Assembly: GCA_000934385.1 (NCBI GenBank)
Contig: KN880505.1
Span: 1-64,000 of the forward strand
Direction of reading: 5' to 3'
Source: Cylindrobasidium torrendii FP15055 ss-10
Lineage: Eukaryota > Basidiomycota > Agaricomycetes > Agaricales > Physalacriaceae
Length of the DNA: 64,000 bases
Shown here piece after piece: positions 1 through 10,615 of the stretch. Every line of letters starts with the position of its first letter. Positions within the stretch are counted from its first letter, which is position 1. Made by a program: the position numbers and the translations under genes. The notes beneath the pieces are model-generated. The model searched no databases. It saw only the letters and a program-made list of their open reading frames with translations, and had not been told where the DNA came from.

Positions 1-2
1 TA

Positions 3-200
3 TTTGCCTGTAGGCACTTCCCAAAAAGGGATGGCCTTGAACTCGGATTGACCTGGACACTTGGGAATGACGTCGCTTGCTTTGCCTACAGGCATTTCCC
101 AAAAAGGGATGGCCTCCAACTCGGATTGACCAGGACTCTTATTTCTGGGGCTGTGCACGATGACGTCGAGCATCCTAAAAAGGAGATGGCCTCAAACTGG
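3..200. repeat. Short tandem duplication, two copies plus a degenerate third
   Basis: A 56-base block at 3-58 recurs at 81-136 with about six mismatches, a period of 78 bases. Both copies share the core TTCCCAAAAAGGGATGGCC. A decayed third copy can be followed at about 160-200, containing GATGACGTCGAG and AAAAAGGAGATGGCCTC. The block lies just beyond the 3' end of the minus-strand gene at 299-852 and may continue past the window edge. No coding role is apparent. Confidence 0.7.
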
Positions 201-298
201 TATTCGTGTAGAAAAGCCAACCGTAAAGGTTTGGCAATTACAGGGGATTGCTGGTCAGTTCATATTCAAGAAGTAAGTGGTGGTGCCGGGCATCTATG

Positions 299-852
299 CT
301 ACCATCGCAATCCCATCCTCCGCAGATACACAAGGCCCATGGCGGCTTGGAAAGGGTCAGTTTCGAGAAGGCGTTCGTCCAGCAATAGATCGATGTCCGA
401 TACGTTCTCAGAGCCTAGAGGACGATCCTGGAGGACCTTGAGATGTTTGTAAGGTGTAGGGTATGGCGATGGACGATTCTAAACAGCATCAATAGGAAGG
501 CGGGACACTGTGTGATTGGACCTGCCGGAGTTACGCGGGAGACCGCAGGAGCACCGCGAGTACGTGAGATTCCCGACGTCGACATAGGGCGTGAAATTGG
601 ATAAGGCGAGTACGAGCGAGCAGAGACATAGTACGAAGCCTGTTGTGTAGGAGGAACGGGATGCTGAGTCGCCAAGGCAGGAGAATCATAGCGAGCATAA
701 GCGTCGGGTTCGAGGCTCGTAGAGGGAACGCGACGACGACCAGGAGCATCAGGCGGATTGCGACAGTCTTCGTCGATGTAGATATCGTTTTTACAGAGGG
801 TGAGCGGCGCCAAATTTTTGCGGTCCTTCTTCCTCTGGCGACTGAGCCACAT
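299..852 (-). CDS. Hypothetical protein, Pro/Ser/Tyr-rich, two exons
   Basis: I do not recognise a family. Exon 1 runs from an ATG at 852 to 535 and exon 2 from 478 to a TAG at 299-301; the 56-base intron has a GTAACT donor and a TTTAG acceptor. Joining them gives about 165 residues. The N-terminus is basic (MWLSRQRKKDRK), the middle is rich in Pro, Ser, Tyr and Arg and looks disordered, and the end is more ordered with acidic and hydrophobic residues (VSDIDLLLDERLLETD) and a basic close. It lies head to head with ORC2, with 283 bases between the start codons, so the two may share a promoter. Reading straight through the intron gives a different end, so the splice model is inference. An upstream exon cannot be excluded. 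Confidence 0.5.
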
Positions 853-1135
853 TTTTATCCAACTGGGCTCGCTAAAGAATAATTCAACGCGATTTTTGGG
901 GTATGATGGCCACGCACAGATTGGTCACGTTGGCGAGCTCCTCCATAACGTCGTCATTGAATGCTCCAGCATATCTAAGATACGCGTCTTCGAGCACAAG
1001 TCGTTGTTCGTTCGACGAGCGGATGACATGGCGCTTGCGAGCGGCAGTCACAATGTCATCGCCGGCCATGGCGGTCAAAGCAGAGCGAGTGCAGGGTCAC
1101 GTGGTAGCATCTCTTGCCTTTTAACGATCATCATC

Positions 1136-2332
1136 ATGAGCAGTGACAGCGACTCGGCGTCCTCCAGTTCGGCGGAGGAATATGACACCGTCCCCGCCAC
1201 TCCCCGTAAACGAAAGGCGCGTTCCGACGACACGAATGGCCATATCATTGTCAAGTCTGCGTTCGACGCATATTTCATCCAAAACGCTGCAGCTGGACAA
1301 ACCTCTACCAACGTGTTCTCCTCGCTTTTGGAGCCTTTATCCGCGGACGAATACGCAGCTGCCATGAAGGACGCGTCAGACAGAAAGACCCGGTCAATTC
1401 TACTCACCGACGCCCCGACACGCAACAGAATTTTCACGCGTATCTTGCGTGAAGTTAGCGAAGGATACAACGTGATATGCTATGGATTCGGTTCCAAGAT
1501 CAATCTGCTCAATCTTCTGGCGCGCGAACGATGCCCCAAACACGGCCATGTCATTATTGTCGACGGGTTCAAGACCACTTTCTCGGTCAGGGAGCTCTTC
1601 GATTCCACTTCGTCCATTCCTGGCTACGAAGCGGCCGGCGCTGCCTCGGATGTACAGACTCAGTCCCTTGTCACCTACTTCTCCAATCCCCGCCAGAAGG
1701 CACATCTCTATCTCGTAATCCACAGCATTGACTCGCCTAACCTCCGAGCATCCAAGGTCAAAGCCGTTCTCGAAGCACTCGTTTCCTGTCCGAAAATCCA
1801 CATCGTTGCTTCGGTCGACCATATCAACGCCCCGCTCATCTGGTCCTCGCATGATCGCTTCAACTGGCTCTGGCACGACACCACTACTCTCGAACCTTAC
1901 GATGTTGAACTTGCCCAAGCCGACCGCTCCTCCATATCTGGCGCCCAACCGTCCGCTAGGAAACTTCGCGGTGATGGCCATGGTCCTGTTACGGTGCAAA
2001 GCGTCCTCCACGTCCTGGCAGTCGTCACACCCAAGGCCCGGTCGCTCTTCAAGCTCATTGCAGAGAAGCAAGTGGAAGCGGTAGAAGCTGCCGGCGAAGC
2101 AGCGACAAACAATATGCAGCCATACGGCATTGCGTACAACATTCTCTTTCAAATGGCAAAGCAAAAGTTGCTGGCGACCAGCGATACATCGCTGCGGCAG
2201 CTACTGGGAGAGTGGCGAGACCATCAGCTTCTTGTCGGAGAGCAAAGTACATCGGGAAATGAGGTTCTGTGGATACCTCTACGAGCAGAACGCTTAAGGA
2301 CTGCGTTGGAGAGTATGCAAGATGTTGAGTAG
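1136..2332 (+). CDS. ORC2: Origin recognition complex subunit 2
   Basis: An intronless gene of 398 residues. The Orc2 signatures are visible: GYNVICYGFGSK near residues 110-120, the strand HVIIVDGFKT near 137, FSNPRQKAHLYLVIHSID near 180-200 and the conserved LWHDTTTLEPYDVE near 245-258; a winged-helix-like C-terminus follows. Orc2 is part of the nuclear ORC that binds replication origins and loads the MCM helicase; its ATPase fold is degenerate, as is usual for this subunit. The first 30 residues are Ser/Asp/Glu-rich, then a basic PRKRKAR patch resembles a nuclear localisation signal. The frame stays open upstream to about 800, but the ATG at 1136 begins the protein-like sequence and the upstream part shows no family resemblance. 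Confidence 0.93.
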   Translation: MSSDSDSASSSSAEEYDTVPATPRKRKARSDDTNGHIIVKSAFDAYFIQNAAAGQTSTNVFSSLLEPLSADEYAAAMKDASDRKTRSILLTDAPTRNRIFTRILREVSEGYNVICYGFGSKINLLNLLARERCPKHGHVIIVDGFKTTFSVRELFDSTSSIPGYEAAGAASDVQTQSLVTYFSNPRQKAHLYLVIHSIDSPNLRASKVKAVLEALVSCPKIHIVASVDHINAPLIWSSHDRFNWLWHDTTTLEPYDVELAQADRSSISGAQPSARKLRGDGHGPVTVQSVLHVLAVVTPKARSLFKLIAEKQVEAVEAAGEAATNNMQPYGIAYNILFQMAKQKLLATSDTSLRQLLGEWRDHQLLVGEQSTSGNEVLWIPLRAERLRTALESMQDVE

Positions 2333-2785
2333 GATCGTAACACCATGTCGGTGAGTACACCTGAAAGCAAATGAGCAATATCAGCTCAACTACTTCGGCT
2401 CTCTAGTGATGATAAAATCGCGGCTCGGCTTGGGTCAACGGCTGGTGATACTGCCAGCGGTATTTCCGGATCCTGGCACTGTCTATGTACCTTGTGCGCA
2501 CGTTCAGGACTGTTAGTAGACACATGCTTTTATAGGGTCTACGATGATGTCAAGTATTTGTGTGGACAATGGCCATAATCGCGCAGGCGGACCCCCGACT
2601 ATTCTTCCATCGTGCGCGAAATTTGCTACCCGTTTGCTATACCTAATCACTTGCAGCTCTTATCTTTGCTGTGCTGCACGACATGATCTTTTTTACAAGG
2701 CAGGGGGTATAAATTTGTGGTTTCTTGCTGGGATGCTCCCCGTCGATATCCCTCTTCCCTGCCTGTTCCAACGCAAAAAATCCTG
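2333..2785. other. Intergenic, promoter side of the potassium transporter gene
   Basis: This 450-base spacer separates two same-strand genes. Apart from the TATA-like element at 2708-2714 I see no coding sequence or repeat. Confidence 0.6.
2708..2714 (+). promoter_or_regulatory. TATA-like box of the HAK/KUP gene
   Basis: TATAAAT lies 72 bases before the ATG at 2786, a reasonable distance for a TATA box with a short leader. It is the only clean match in the spacer. Its function is inferred. Confidence 0.4.
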
Positions 2786-5762
2786 ATGGCGCTATCCGCA
2801 CTTGAAGCCGGCCACGTCAAGCGTGAAGCTCTCAGTGTTTCTGGTTCTGCATTACTGTACTTGAGCTTCCAGACACTGGGTGCGTGACCGTGCTCTGCTT
2901 CTCGAGAACGTTGCATCTGATCGCGTGCAGGAATTATCTATTCGGACATTGGCACGTCGCCTCTGTACGTGCTCAATGGCATTTGGCCAGCGGCGAAGGG
3001 TGCTCCCTCACGGGAGGATGTCATCGGCGGCGTGAGCGCAATCGTCTGGTCCATCACTCTCCTCCCCTTGTTCAAATATGTGTGCCAGCCATACCTTGCT
3101 GGTCAACCAAAGATTAACTTGTTCCAAGGTCTTTGTATCCATGTTTTTCGCTACTCAAGAAGGTGTGCCCGGGCTCTAATCGACATGGTTGTTCTGGTGC
3201 TGATGAAGAGTTGGCAGGCGAGGGTGGCTCTTTCGCCCTCTTTCAGGGTATCTACCCTCGTAGACCCCGGGATACGTCTGCAGACCGTACGCTTACCGGA
3301 GACTACACAAATGGCAAGATGACTGCTCCGAAACCTACAAAGACGCTGAGGGAGAGGATGCGTTGGCCATTGCTCATCTGGGTGCGTACATCCTCTCGTC
3401 AGCACTACCTCATGCTTATTTTACATCGAAGAGTTTGGCTGGGACGGCACTTACAATGGCGGACGGTGTCTTCACCCCTGCAGTGTCCGTGACCAGTGCC
3501 GTCGGTGGTATCGCTGTTGCCAAGGCTTCTGTCACCGAGGATATCGTTCCCATCTCAATTGTGCGTCGCAGTTTTGGACTTTGCGGTGCTATGTTCTGAT
3601 ATTGTCTTTAGGCCTTCCTCCTTGTGCTCTTTTTCGTGCAACAGTTTGGTACAGCGAGGCTCGCCGTAACTTTTGCTCCCAGTGGGTTAGTTTTTTGTCG
3701 CACTAGATTCAGTTCTCATTTGCCCAAGTCTCTATGATATGGTTTCTGCTCATTCTATCGACGGGGATATACAACATCACCACATACCCAGGAATATTTA
3801 GGGCGTTGGACCCCAGTCGGGCTGTCATGCGTACGCTTTCCTTTTGTGCTTCTCGCTCCCGCTGGCTGACGTATCTATAGTCTTTGTCCGAACCAAGGAT
3901 TACGGCCTGCTCTCTGGTATTCTGCTGTCTGTCACTGGTTGTGAGGCCATATTTGCCAAGTCAGTCTCCCATGTTGTCGCCATTTCCTGGCCTGATTTTT
4001 ATGTGAAGCGTCGGCCAGTTTAATGCTGCCTCCATCCGGATGTCTTTCATTTGCCTCGTTTATCCTTCGCTCGTCTTGACATACCTCGGACAAGGAGCTA
4101 AACTCATCACGGACGGCGAGAATGTTATCCAAAATGTCTTTTACCGCTCAATTCCTGGACCACTCAATGGCCCTCTGTGGTGGTGCGTACTCGCTTATTC
4201 ATATTTTGCACTCGTCCTGATCTCATTACAGGATCGTCTGGCTATTTGCCCTTCTTGCAACCATTCTCGCCTCGCAAGCAATGATAACCGCCTCGTTCAG
4301 CTTGATGCAGCAGCTCATCACGATGAAAAGCTTCCCATCCCTTCGGATGCTCTACACCTCAGAGACTATCCAAGGCCAGATTTACATTCCCGCCGCCAAT
4401 TGGACTCTCATGGTCGGCACAATTGTCATTGTCGCCGCATTCTCCGACCTCACTGCTCTCACCAATGCGTATGGTTTCGCGGTCGCTACGGTCATGCTTT
4501 CGACTACTGGACTCATCACGGTTCATATCATTTGGGTGAAGAGGCTGCCGTGGTACGCTGCGTGCGCGTTCTTCCTTTGGTTTGGCTTTTTCGATGCGCT
4601 ATTCTTCGGTGCTGCGGTCAAAAAGATTCCTGAAGGTGCTTGGGTGCCCCTCATGATTGGTGGTGTGCTGTAGGTCTTGCACACGTCCATTCTCCCGACA
4701 TGACTCTCACGTATGCAACAGTGCTATCATCATGACCTTCTGGACGTGGGCGAAAGGTTTAGAAGATGCCTTCGATGGGAAGAACAGGCGCAATCTTCGG
4801 GATTTCATCCAGCGTGATGAGAAGTCGAGTGTTACTTTCCACCTGGAAAGTCCCATCGTATGTCCCTGCAGCTCATATTGTACGGGTTCAATTGACGCTT
4901 TACTTCTTTAGAATGAAATGCCAAGTATCGAGTTCGAATCAGAATCAGAGGAGGACACAAACACCGATTTTGGCTCGAGGTACTTCTATGTCTCTCAAAC
5001 GACGAGCACAAGCTTGTCGCAGAAGGAAGGCGTAGAAGGCAAGGTGGTGCAGAGGAAGGAGCTGTCCAGGATTAGCAGCTGTGCCATCTTTCACAAACTC
5101 ACGGAGGGAAGTGGTGTACCCCATTCGTTTATTGGCTTTGTTCGACAGTGGCCTGCTCTCCCAGAAGTTCTCGTGCGTGGCCTTCCTCCTGCATACCGCC
5201 CTCTTGCATCCTAACGTCCCTCGCAGATTTTCCTCTCGATTTCTATCGTCCCCTTCGCTCGCGTCGCACCTGAGGACCGCTATATCGTCACGAAGGTCCG
5301 CTCCATCGAGGGCTTCTACGGTGCAACATATTGTATAGGCTTCCGCGACAAGTTCGATGTGCAGATATCGGACCTCATTGAGCGCATCTGTGAACTGGAA
5401 ATGCGTATGGACCCGCAGCGTGCGCCGGTTCTCATTGAAAAGATTCGGAACGTGTCCTCCTCGACCACGCATGTGTAAGTGGTTTTGCTTAATTTCGAGG
5501 GTCAGGCCTAACGCACCACGCAGGATCCCGTCGTACCATGTTGTGAGCAAAAAGCTTGCTGGAGGAAAGGTCATGGTAGCTGTCAGCTACATGCGCAAAT
5601 ACCTCATTGAGGCGATATATCGTCGTCTCGCTACGATGTTCCCGGAAACGGCCAACTGGCTGACCTCTGCCGATGAGTGCGTCTTATCCTTGCCTCTGCT
5701 GCGTAGATCATTCTAAATTCCATGCTAGAATCATCCGCGTTGGCATCAATGCAAGTATCTAA
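2786..5762 (+). CDS. HAK/KUP-family high-affinity potassium transporter
   Basis: A multi-exon gene for a plasma-membrane K+ uptake protein of the KUP/HAK/KT family. Diagnostic stretches appear in order over successive exons: LSFQTLGIIYSDIGTSPLYV, EGEGGSFALFQGIYP, LTMADGVFTPAVSVTSAVGG, LTNAYGFAVATVM and FWTWAKGLEDAFDGKNRRNL. Many hydrophobic segments fit a 10-14 helix protein with a soluble C-terminal domain. Joints I could fix: 2879/2931, 3079/3129, 3162/3218, 3381/3432 and 3560/3612; the last exon begins at 5729 and ends with TAA at 5760-5762. More introns follow between 3700 and 5700. I see no frameshift. The N-terminus is short but begins just before the first conserved helix, so the start at 2786 is plausible. 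Confidence 0.92.
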
Positions 5763-5983
5763 ATCGATGAAATGTAAAGAGGTTCTAGCAGCCTACGTCT
5801 GTTAGATAGCATAGAATGAATATACCACAGCACTAGCTTACAAGTACCACACGAATATTTAACGCATCAAATTGGTCAGCAACTTCCCAATCCATTCCAC
5901 GTGTCAATCATAACTTGACCACCGACCACCATCTTGGTCTGAAAGTTGCATATCATCACCCAGGCGGCTCTCAATTGACCATC

Positions 5984-7567
5984 ATGATTCAACCTCAGAG
6001 GCTCACTCACTTGCTCGAGACCAATAGCGCGCCTGACGCGGACGACAGAGGCGCGATTCGTGCTGAATTAGTGCCCGTGCGCGCGCGCCTCACAGATCTG
6101 GAAGCCAAGATTGCCGCCACACAAGCAGTGTTGAATCAGCTCCTCAAAGAGCAACGACAGGAAACCGAATATGCGAATCGGCTCGAGGGTGTCCTCAGCC
6201 CGTTGCGCTCTATTCCGGATGACATTCTTACCGAGATATTCGAGCACTGTTGTTGCTCAATATACGATAGAGATGGGGCAATATTGGTCGCAGATGAATT
6301 CTTCCCTGCTCAGAACTCGACAGATCCGCTCTCATGCCCATGGACGCTCTCCCAGGTCTGCCAAAACTGGCGCGCCGTCGCCCTGTCGTGCGCGCGTCTG
6401 TGGGCCACTGTGTGCATGAGGGACCCTACAAAGTATGATAGTGACAATGGAGACACCGTGGTGGCCATCAAGGGCGCTTGCGAGCGGATGCGCCTGCTAC
6501 TATCGCGCTCAAAGGGAGCTGATTTGCGGGTGTTCTACAACGGCCATGGGCGGGAAGGGGCATCCGTCGACATGTTCAAAGTCCTGTGCGAGCATCGCGA
6601 TCGCTGGCGCTGGGCACATCTTCAAGTCAGCCCTCTCGTCATAAAAGCACTTGAAGGCGCAACCCTCCCATCTCTCACCCATTTGACACTTCTACTCCAT
6701 TCCGTTTGCGAGGAGCTTATCACAATCCACACTCCGAATTTGCTCTTCATGGAGCAAAATCGACGGTATCGAAGTGACCTGTTCGATGTGACTTGGGACA
6801 ACATCCACACGTATTCCTCGGTGGATTCTAGCATGGACAGTATCGAGCACCTCACAAATGTCACCAGCCTCACCATCAGGGATACCACAAATCTGGGATT
6901 CGACCAGCGCAGGAGTCCAGCCCCAGATACGCCAGTAGTTTTGGTCAAGGCGGTTCAACTCTACATCCACGAGTTCGACCGCATTAGTACGGAAAGCTCT
7001 CTATGCGCCTATGTATTCGACCGCTTCGACTTTCCTTGCCTGCGCACTTTGCATCTCACCTTCAGCGAGCCTCTCATGCCCAACATGCGAACAGCGGCGC
7101 TTCCGTCTACTCTCACCGACCTTACACTGCGGTACGTTGTGGACCCGAGAAGCGAGACGCAGAAAATCAACTGGGACGATGTGGAGGAGCTGTGGAGACA
7201 TGCAAGTGGGGTTTCTTCAATGTTTCTCAACTTTCCCGCGGAGATTCCGGTGACAGAAGGACTCGAAAGGCTCAGGAAAGATCGCAACTTGCTGCCAGAG
7301 CTCACCACCCTTCGTTTGACGTATACGCCAGTCCTATTGTCCCGCTTGAAGGATACTTTGTTCTCCCGTCGCCAAAGTATCAAGGAGGTGCACCTCGTGC
7401 TATGTCAAGAGACTAGGGCAGCCGCAGGGGAACAGCCTGAATCTGATGGCATTCCACTAACAATGCTATCGACAATGGTGAAGGCTGTTATGGATAATTG
7501 GCAGAGTGAGATCCAGGGATTAGAGATGAAATTTGTGTGTTTTATTGACGAACAAACTATCATTTAG
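5984..7567 (+). CDS. F-box-like protein with leucine-rich C-terminal region
   Basis: A single-exon gene of about 527 residues. Residues 25-65 form a predicted coiled coil (RARLTDLEAKIAATQAVLNQ), immediately followed by an F-box-like motif, LRSIPDDILTEIFEHC, with the usual downstream Trp-rich segment (SCPWTLSQVCQNWRAVALSC). The rest has irregular leucine-rich repeats typical of the large F-box/LRR family in Agaricomycetes. F-box proteins normally link substrates to the SCF ubiquitin ligase through Skp1; the substrate cannot be read from sequence. The frame is open from 5915, but the ATG at 5984 starts just before the family-like sequence. These genes are often lineage-specific duplicates. Confidence 0.8.
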   Translation: MIQPQRLTHLLETNSAPDADDRGAIRAELVPVRARLTDLEAKIAATQAVLNQLLKEQRQETEYANRLEGVLSPLRSIPDDILTEIFEHCCCSIYDRDGAILVADEFFPAQNSTDPLSCPWTLSQVCQNWRAVALSCARLWATVCMRDPTKYDSDNGDTVVAIKGACERMRLLLSRSKGADLRVFYNGHGREGASVDMFKVLCEHRDRWRWAHLQVSPLVIKALEGATLPSLTHLTLLLHSVCEELITIHTPNLLFMEQNRRYRSDLFDVTWDNIHTYSSVDSSMDSIEHLTNVTSLTIRDTTNLGFDQRRSPAPDTPVVLVKAVQLYIHEFDRISTESSLCAYVFDRFDFPCLRTLHLTFSEPLMPNMRTAALPSTLTDLTLRYVVDPRSETQKINWDDVEELWRHASGVSSMFLNFPAEIPVTEGLERLRKDRNLLPELTTLRLTYTPVLLSRLKDTLFSRRQSIKEVHLVLCQETRAAAGEQPESDGIPLTMLSTMVKAVMDNWQSEIQGLEMKFVCFIDEQTII

Positions 7568-7927
7568 TTGTACTACGACAAGCCTTGTAGCATCTCACAG
7601 AGCTCTAATTTCAAATGTACAGTAGCACGGTACTCCCAATTCATGTGCAAGTCTCAACGGGCGGAGAGCGTTGACCGTATTAATAAGCACCCAGCACTTT
7701 GTTCGTATAACTCAGCAGAAAACAATTGTCCAACAGTCAATGAGAATGCGCCACGTGCCCAAATTGGCAACTTCTTGGGCTTGGCATGTCGCAAGTCGTT
7801 CATTGGCTTACCAATCCTTCAAAGAACTTGTTCCGACATTTCTCCGTACTGCCTACAAGAGTCACACGTTGGGAGGATTTAAGGCCTATGATAACTTGGC
7901 GTGTCCGTTCATCTCGTCTAGCCTCCC
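7568..7927. other. Intergenic spacer
   Basis: About 360 bases between two same-strand genes. Short open frames cross it but none has coding character, and I see no repeat. Confidence 0.5.
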
Positions 7928-9698
7928 ATGTCGACCACTGCAGAGATCCCCCAAAACAAAGAGGCCGTCCAAGTCGACGAACCGACATCCAACGGCACAT
8001 CGACAGATACGATCACTCTTCGCAAGGCGCACAAGAGGCGGGAGTACGTCCAATTGGGAGCCCTGTTCTGGTGTCTCTTCCTGGCCGGATGGAACGATGG
8101 GTCGACTGGTCCTCTCCTGCTCAGGTTTGAGGAAGTATACAACGTACGGTTTCTTTGCCATCACTTTTATACCCCCAGATTGAACCATTGCTCTTCTTTA
8201 GGTCAACCATACCGTCGTCTCCCTCATCTTCGTCCTGGCCTGCGTTGTATTTGCTTTCCCTCCCTGTTATTTGTGGGGCCTGATGATTGAAGGGCTTTGT
8301 GGCCGGCGCTCTCTTCAACATGCATTTCTCACCACGTCTGGGCTTCGGAAAATTGGTGGTCATGGGTGCGTCGCTGCAGGTTATCGCATACGCACTTCAG
8401 TCCGCTGCACTTCCCTTCCCCGCCTTTGTGATTGCCTACACCATTAACGGAGTTGGCCTCGCCGTCCAGGTCAGTCCTGGTTGTCGAGGCGGATGAAAAT
8501 TAACATCGATGGGCTATACAGGACGCTCAAGCAAATGGATATGTTGCCTGCCTCACCGAAGCTGCTGAGACGAAGATGGGACTTCTCCATGCCATTTACG
8601 GTAACCTCGATCCCTCCCATACTACCTACAACATCCAAACCTGACCTAATCCCAGGACTCGGCGCGCTCTGCGCTCCTTTAGTCGCCACCCAATTCGCCT
8701 ACCTGCCCCACTGGTCCTTCCACTTCCTCGTATCACTCGGTCTGGCGCTTGTCAACCTCATCCTCGCCGTTACCATTTTCCGATTCAAAACCCAAGATGG
8801 TACCGTCGCCGTTATCCACGGGGTTTTCGAGTATGTGCTGACAAAGCACTGTAGAATGTCTTCACGAGATTGGCTACGAATCGCGGGAGAAAGGCGCCAG
8901 CGAGCACAGCGAGTTCCGGAAGATTCTGGGTCGCAAGACTGTGCACCTGATTGCGTTCTTTGCGTTGGTGTATGTCGGCGTCGAAGTGACTATTGGAGGC
9001 TGGACTGTTACGTACATCGTTACAGAGCGTGGCGGTGGGAAAGCAGCAGGTTATATTTCCAGTGGTTTCTTTGGAGGTTCGCACCATTTATCAACAGGAG
9101 TTCTGCAAGATGCTGACATGTTCAATGCGAATAGGATTGACTGCTGGTCGTGTTTGTCTCCTCTGGCTGAACAAACTGGTACGTGAACACACCCATCGTT
9201 AGGCGCATACACGAGACCGACCTTTGTTTGTCTACAGGCGGGTGAACGCCGCGTTCTGTTTGCATATGCGGCTTTGTCAATCGGGTATGGCCAGTTACTG
9301 AATTTCAAACATAAATCAGTTGACGCTGTCTAAACAGGCTCGAGATCATCGTCTGGCGCGTCCGCCACCTCGTCGGGAATGCCATCGCGGTCTCGTTCGT
9401 TGGGTTCTTCCTTGGTCCGATGTACCCTATCATCATGAACCATGCAAGTCGTATCTTACCACCTTGGATTCTCACTGGTGCTATTGGTTGGGTCGCCAGC
9501 CTTGGACAGGCGGGAAGTGCGCTATTCCCGTTCGTTACTGGCGCACTGGCGGAGGAGTATGGTACCGAGAGCTTGCAGCCATTGTGAGTGCTGCATTATT
9601 TCCCCTGGAATTTGAGTTGACGCCAGGACAGGTTGATTGCGATGATGGCTTTCATGATGATTATTTGGGCCGTCGTTCCCAACCACAAGATCCAGTAA
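7928..9698 (+). CDS. Major facilitator superfamily transporter, BSC6/fucose-permease-like
   Basis: A multi-exon gene for a polytopic membrane transporter of about 440 residues. After a hydrophilic N-terminus come paired hydrophobic segments: LGALFWCLFLAGWNDGSTGP, VVSLIFVLACV, GFVAGALFN, HAIYGLGALCAPLVATQF, IAFFALVYVGVEVTIGGW and LGPMYPIIMNHASRILP. The GWNDGSTGPLL start and the GLGALCAPL segment resemble the fungal MFS clade often annotated as similar to bypass of stop codon protein 6. The 46-base intron between VLACV and GFVAG restores the typical second helix, and about seven introns are needed overall. The stop is at 9696-9698. The substrate, possibly a sugar or other small solute, is unknown. 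Confidence 0.8.
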
Positions 9699-10615
9699 GC
9701 GTGCGGTGTCGTCGAGAGCAAACGTTGAGGTGTCGTGTGCATGACCTGTAACTGGAGACATTTAGCTAGAGTGTAGAGGCCACGGACAGTAATGAGAATT
9801 TTGATTCATGAACTTACGGTGACAAACACACGCAGTGCCATGAAAGCACTGTACCTGCGAGGCGGAAAAATGAGACACAGAGGTGAAAGAGTAAGCCACA
9901 TTTTGCGCGGCTGACAATACGTATTTCGGCTGGGCTGTCACCCGAGATCTAGAGAAATTGAGGCGGTGATGTGCTGCGCTCCAGATAGCAGTTTTCAATT
10001 ATCAGGTCATGCTGTAGGATAACCTATCTGTGAGTGAAGAAGATTATAAAACGGCAATGGGAGGAGGGAACGGGGTCGAGAATACATCAGAGTGTTATGG
10101 ACAAGGCTCAGCGTAGCGATATGAGCATGAGGACGACTGTGGGTCGAGTGTCGAGTAACTCGGTTAGAGCGTTGGTTCGAAATGACCGAAAATAGGGACA
10201 TGAGGAGACATGGCGGTGCTCTTCGCTGCGGACGAGCCATTCTTGCAGATATGCCCTGTCGTTCAGGACGATACAAGTTGAGTTTAACAATGGAGATATC
10301 AGTTTTTGAAGGACAGGTTTCTTATGCCAGGATTGAGATGAACATCGTCGTTGCCACTGACGGTCTGTGGAGAGCATGCAAGATGAGGCTGTGCCGCGGC
10401 ACATTTAGCCGGCACAACTCAGTAACGCTTGGCGATCGCCTTGGTGGGTCGCCTCTTGTCTTTCAACCCCATCATCCATTATAATAAGCTGTGAATCAGC
10501 GCGGCTTTCGATTCTCCTTGTTTTCCCTTCCTTCTGCCTTCATCCAGGGAATCGATTTATAGCGCCGCCATCATTTCAACACACGGACCCATCCTTGCTG
10601 GCAACGAAGACCGCC
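9699..10615. other. Intergenic, 0.9 kb, no supported gene
   Basis: Only short open frames on both strands, none with a recognisable motif or consistent splice structure. The last 100 bases are the upstream region of the ADAM gene; a weak TTTATAG lies near 10554. Confidence 0.5.

Noticed and set aside
800..1135. In-frame N-terminal extension of ORC2
   Set aside because: The extension has no Orc2 resemblance, and the ATG at 1136 is followed by an acidic start plus a basic patch. The extension also overlaps the divergent gene's upstream region.
9762..10404. Overlapping minus-strand frames between the MFS and ADAM genes
   Set aside because: Short, mutually overlapping, without splice consistency or motifs.
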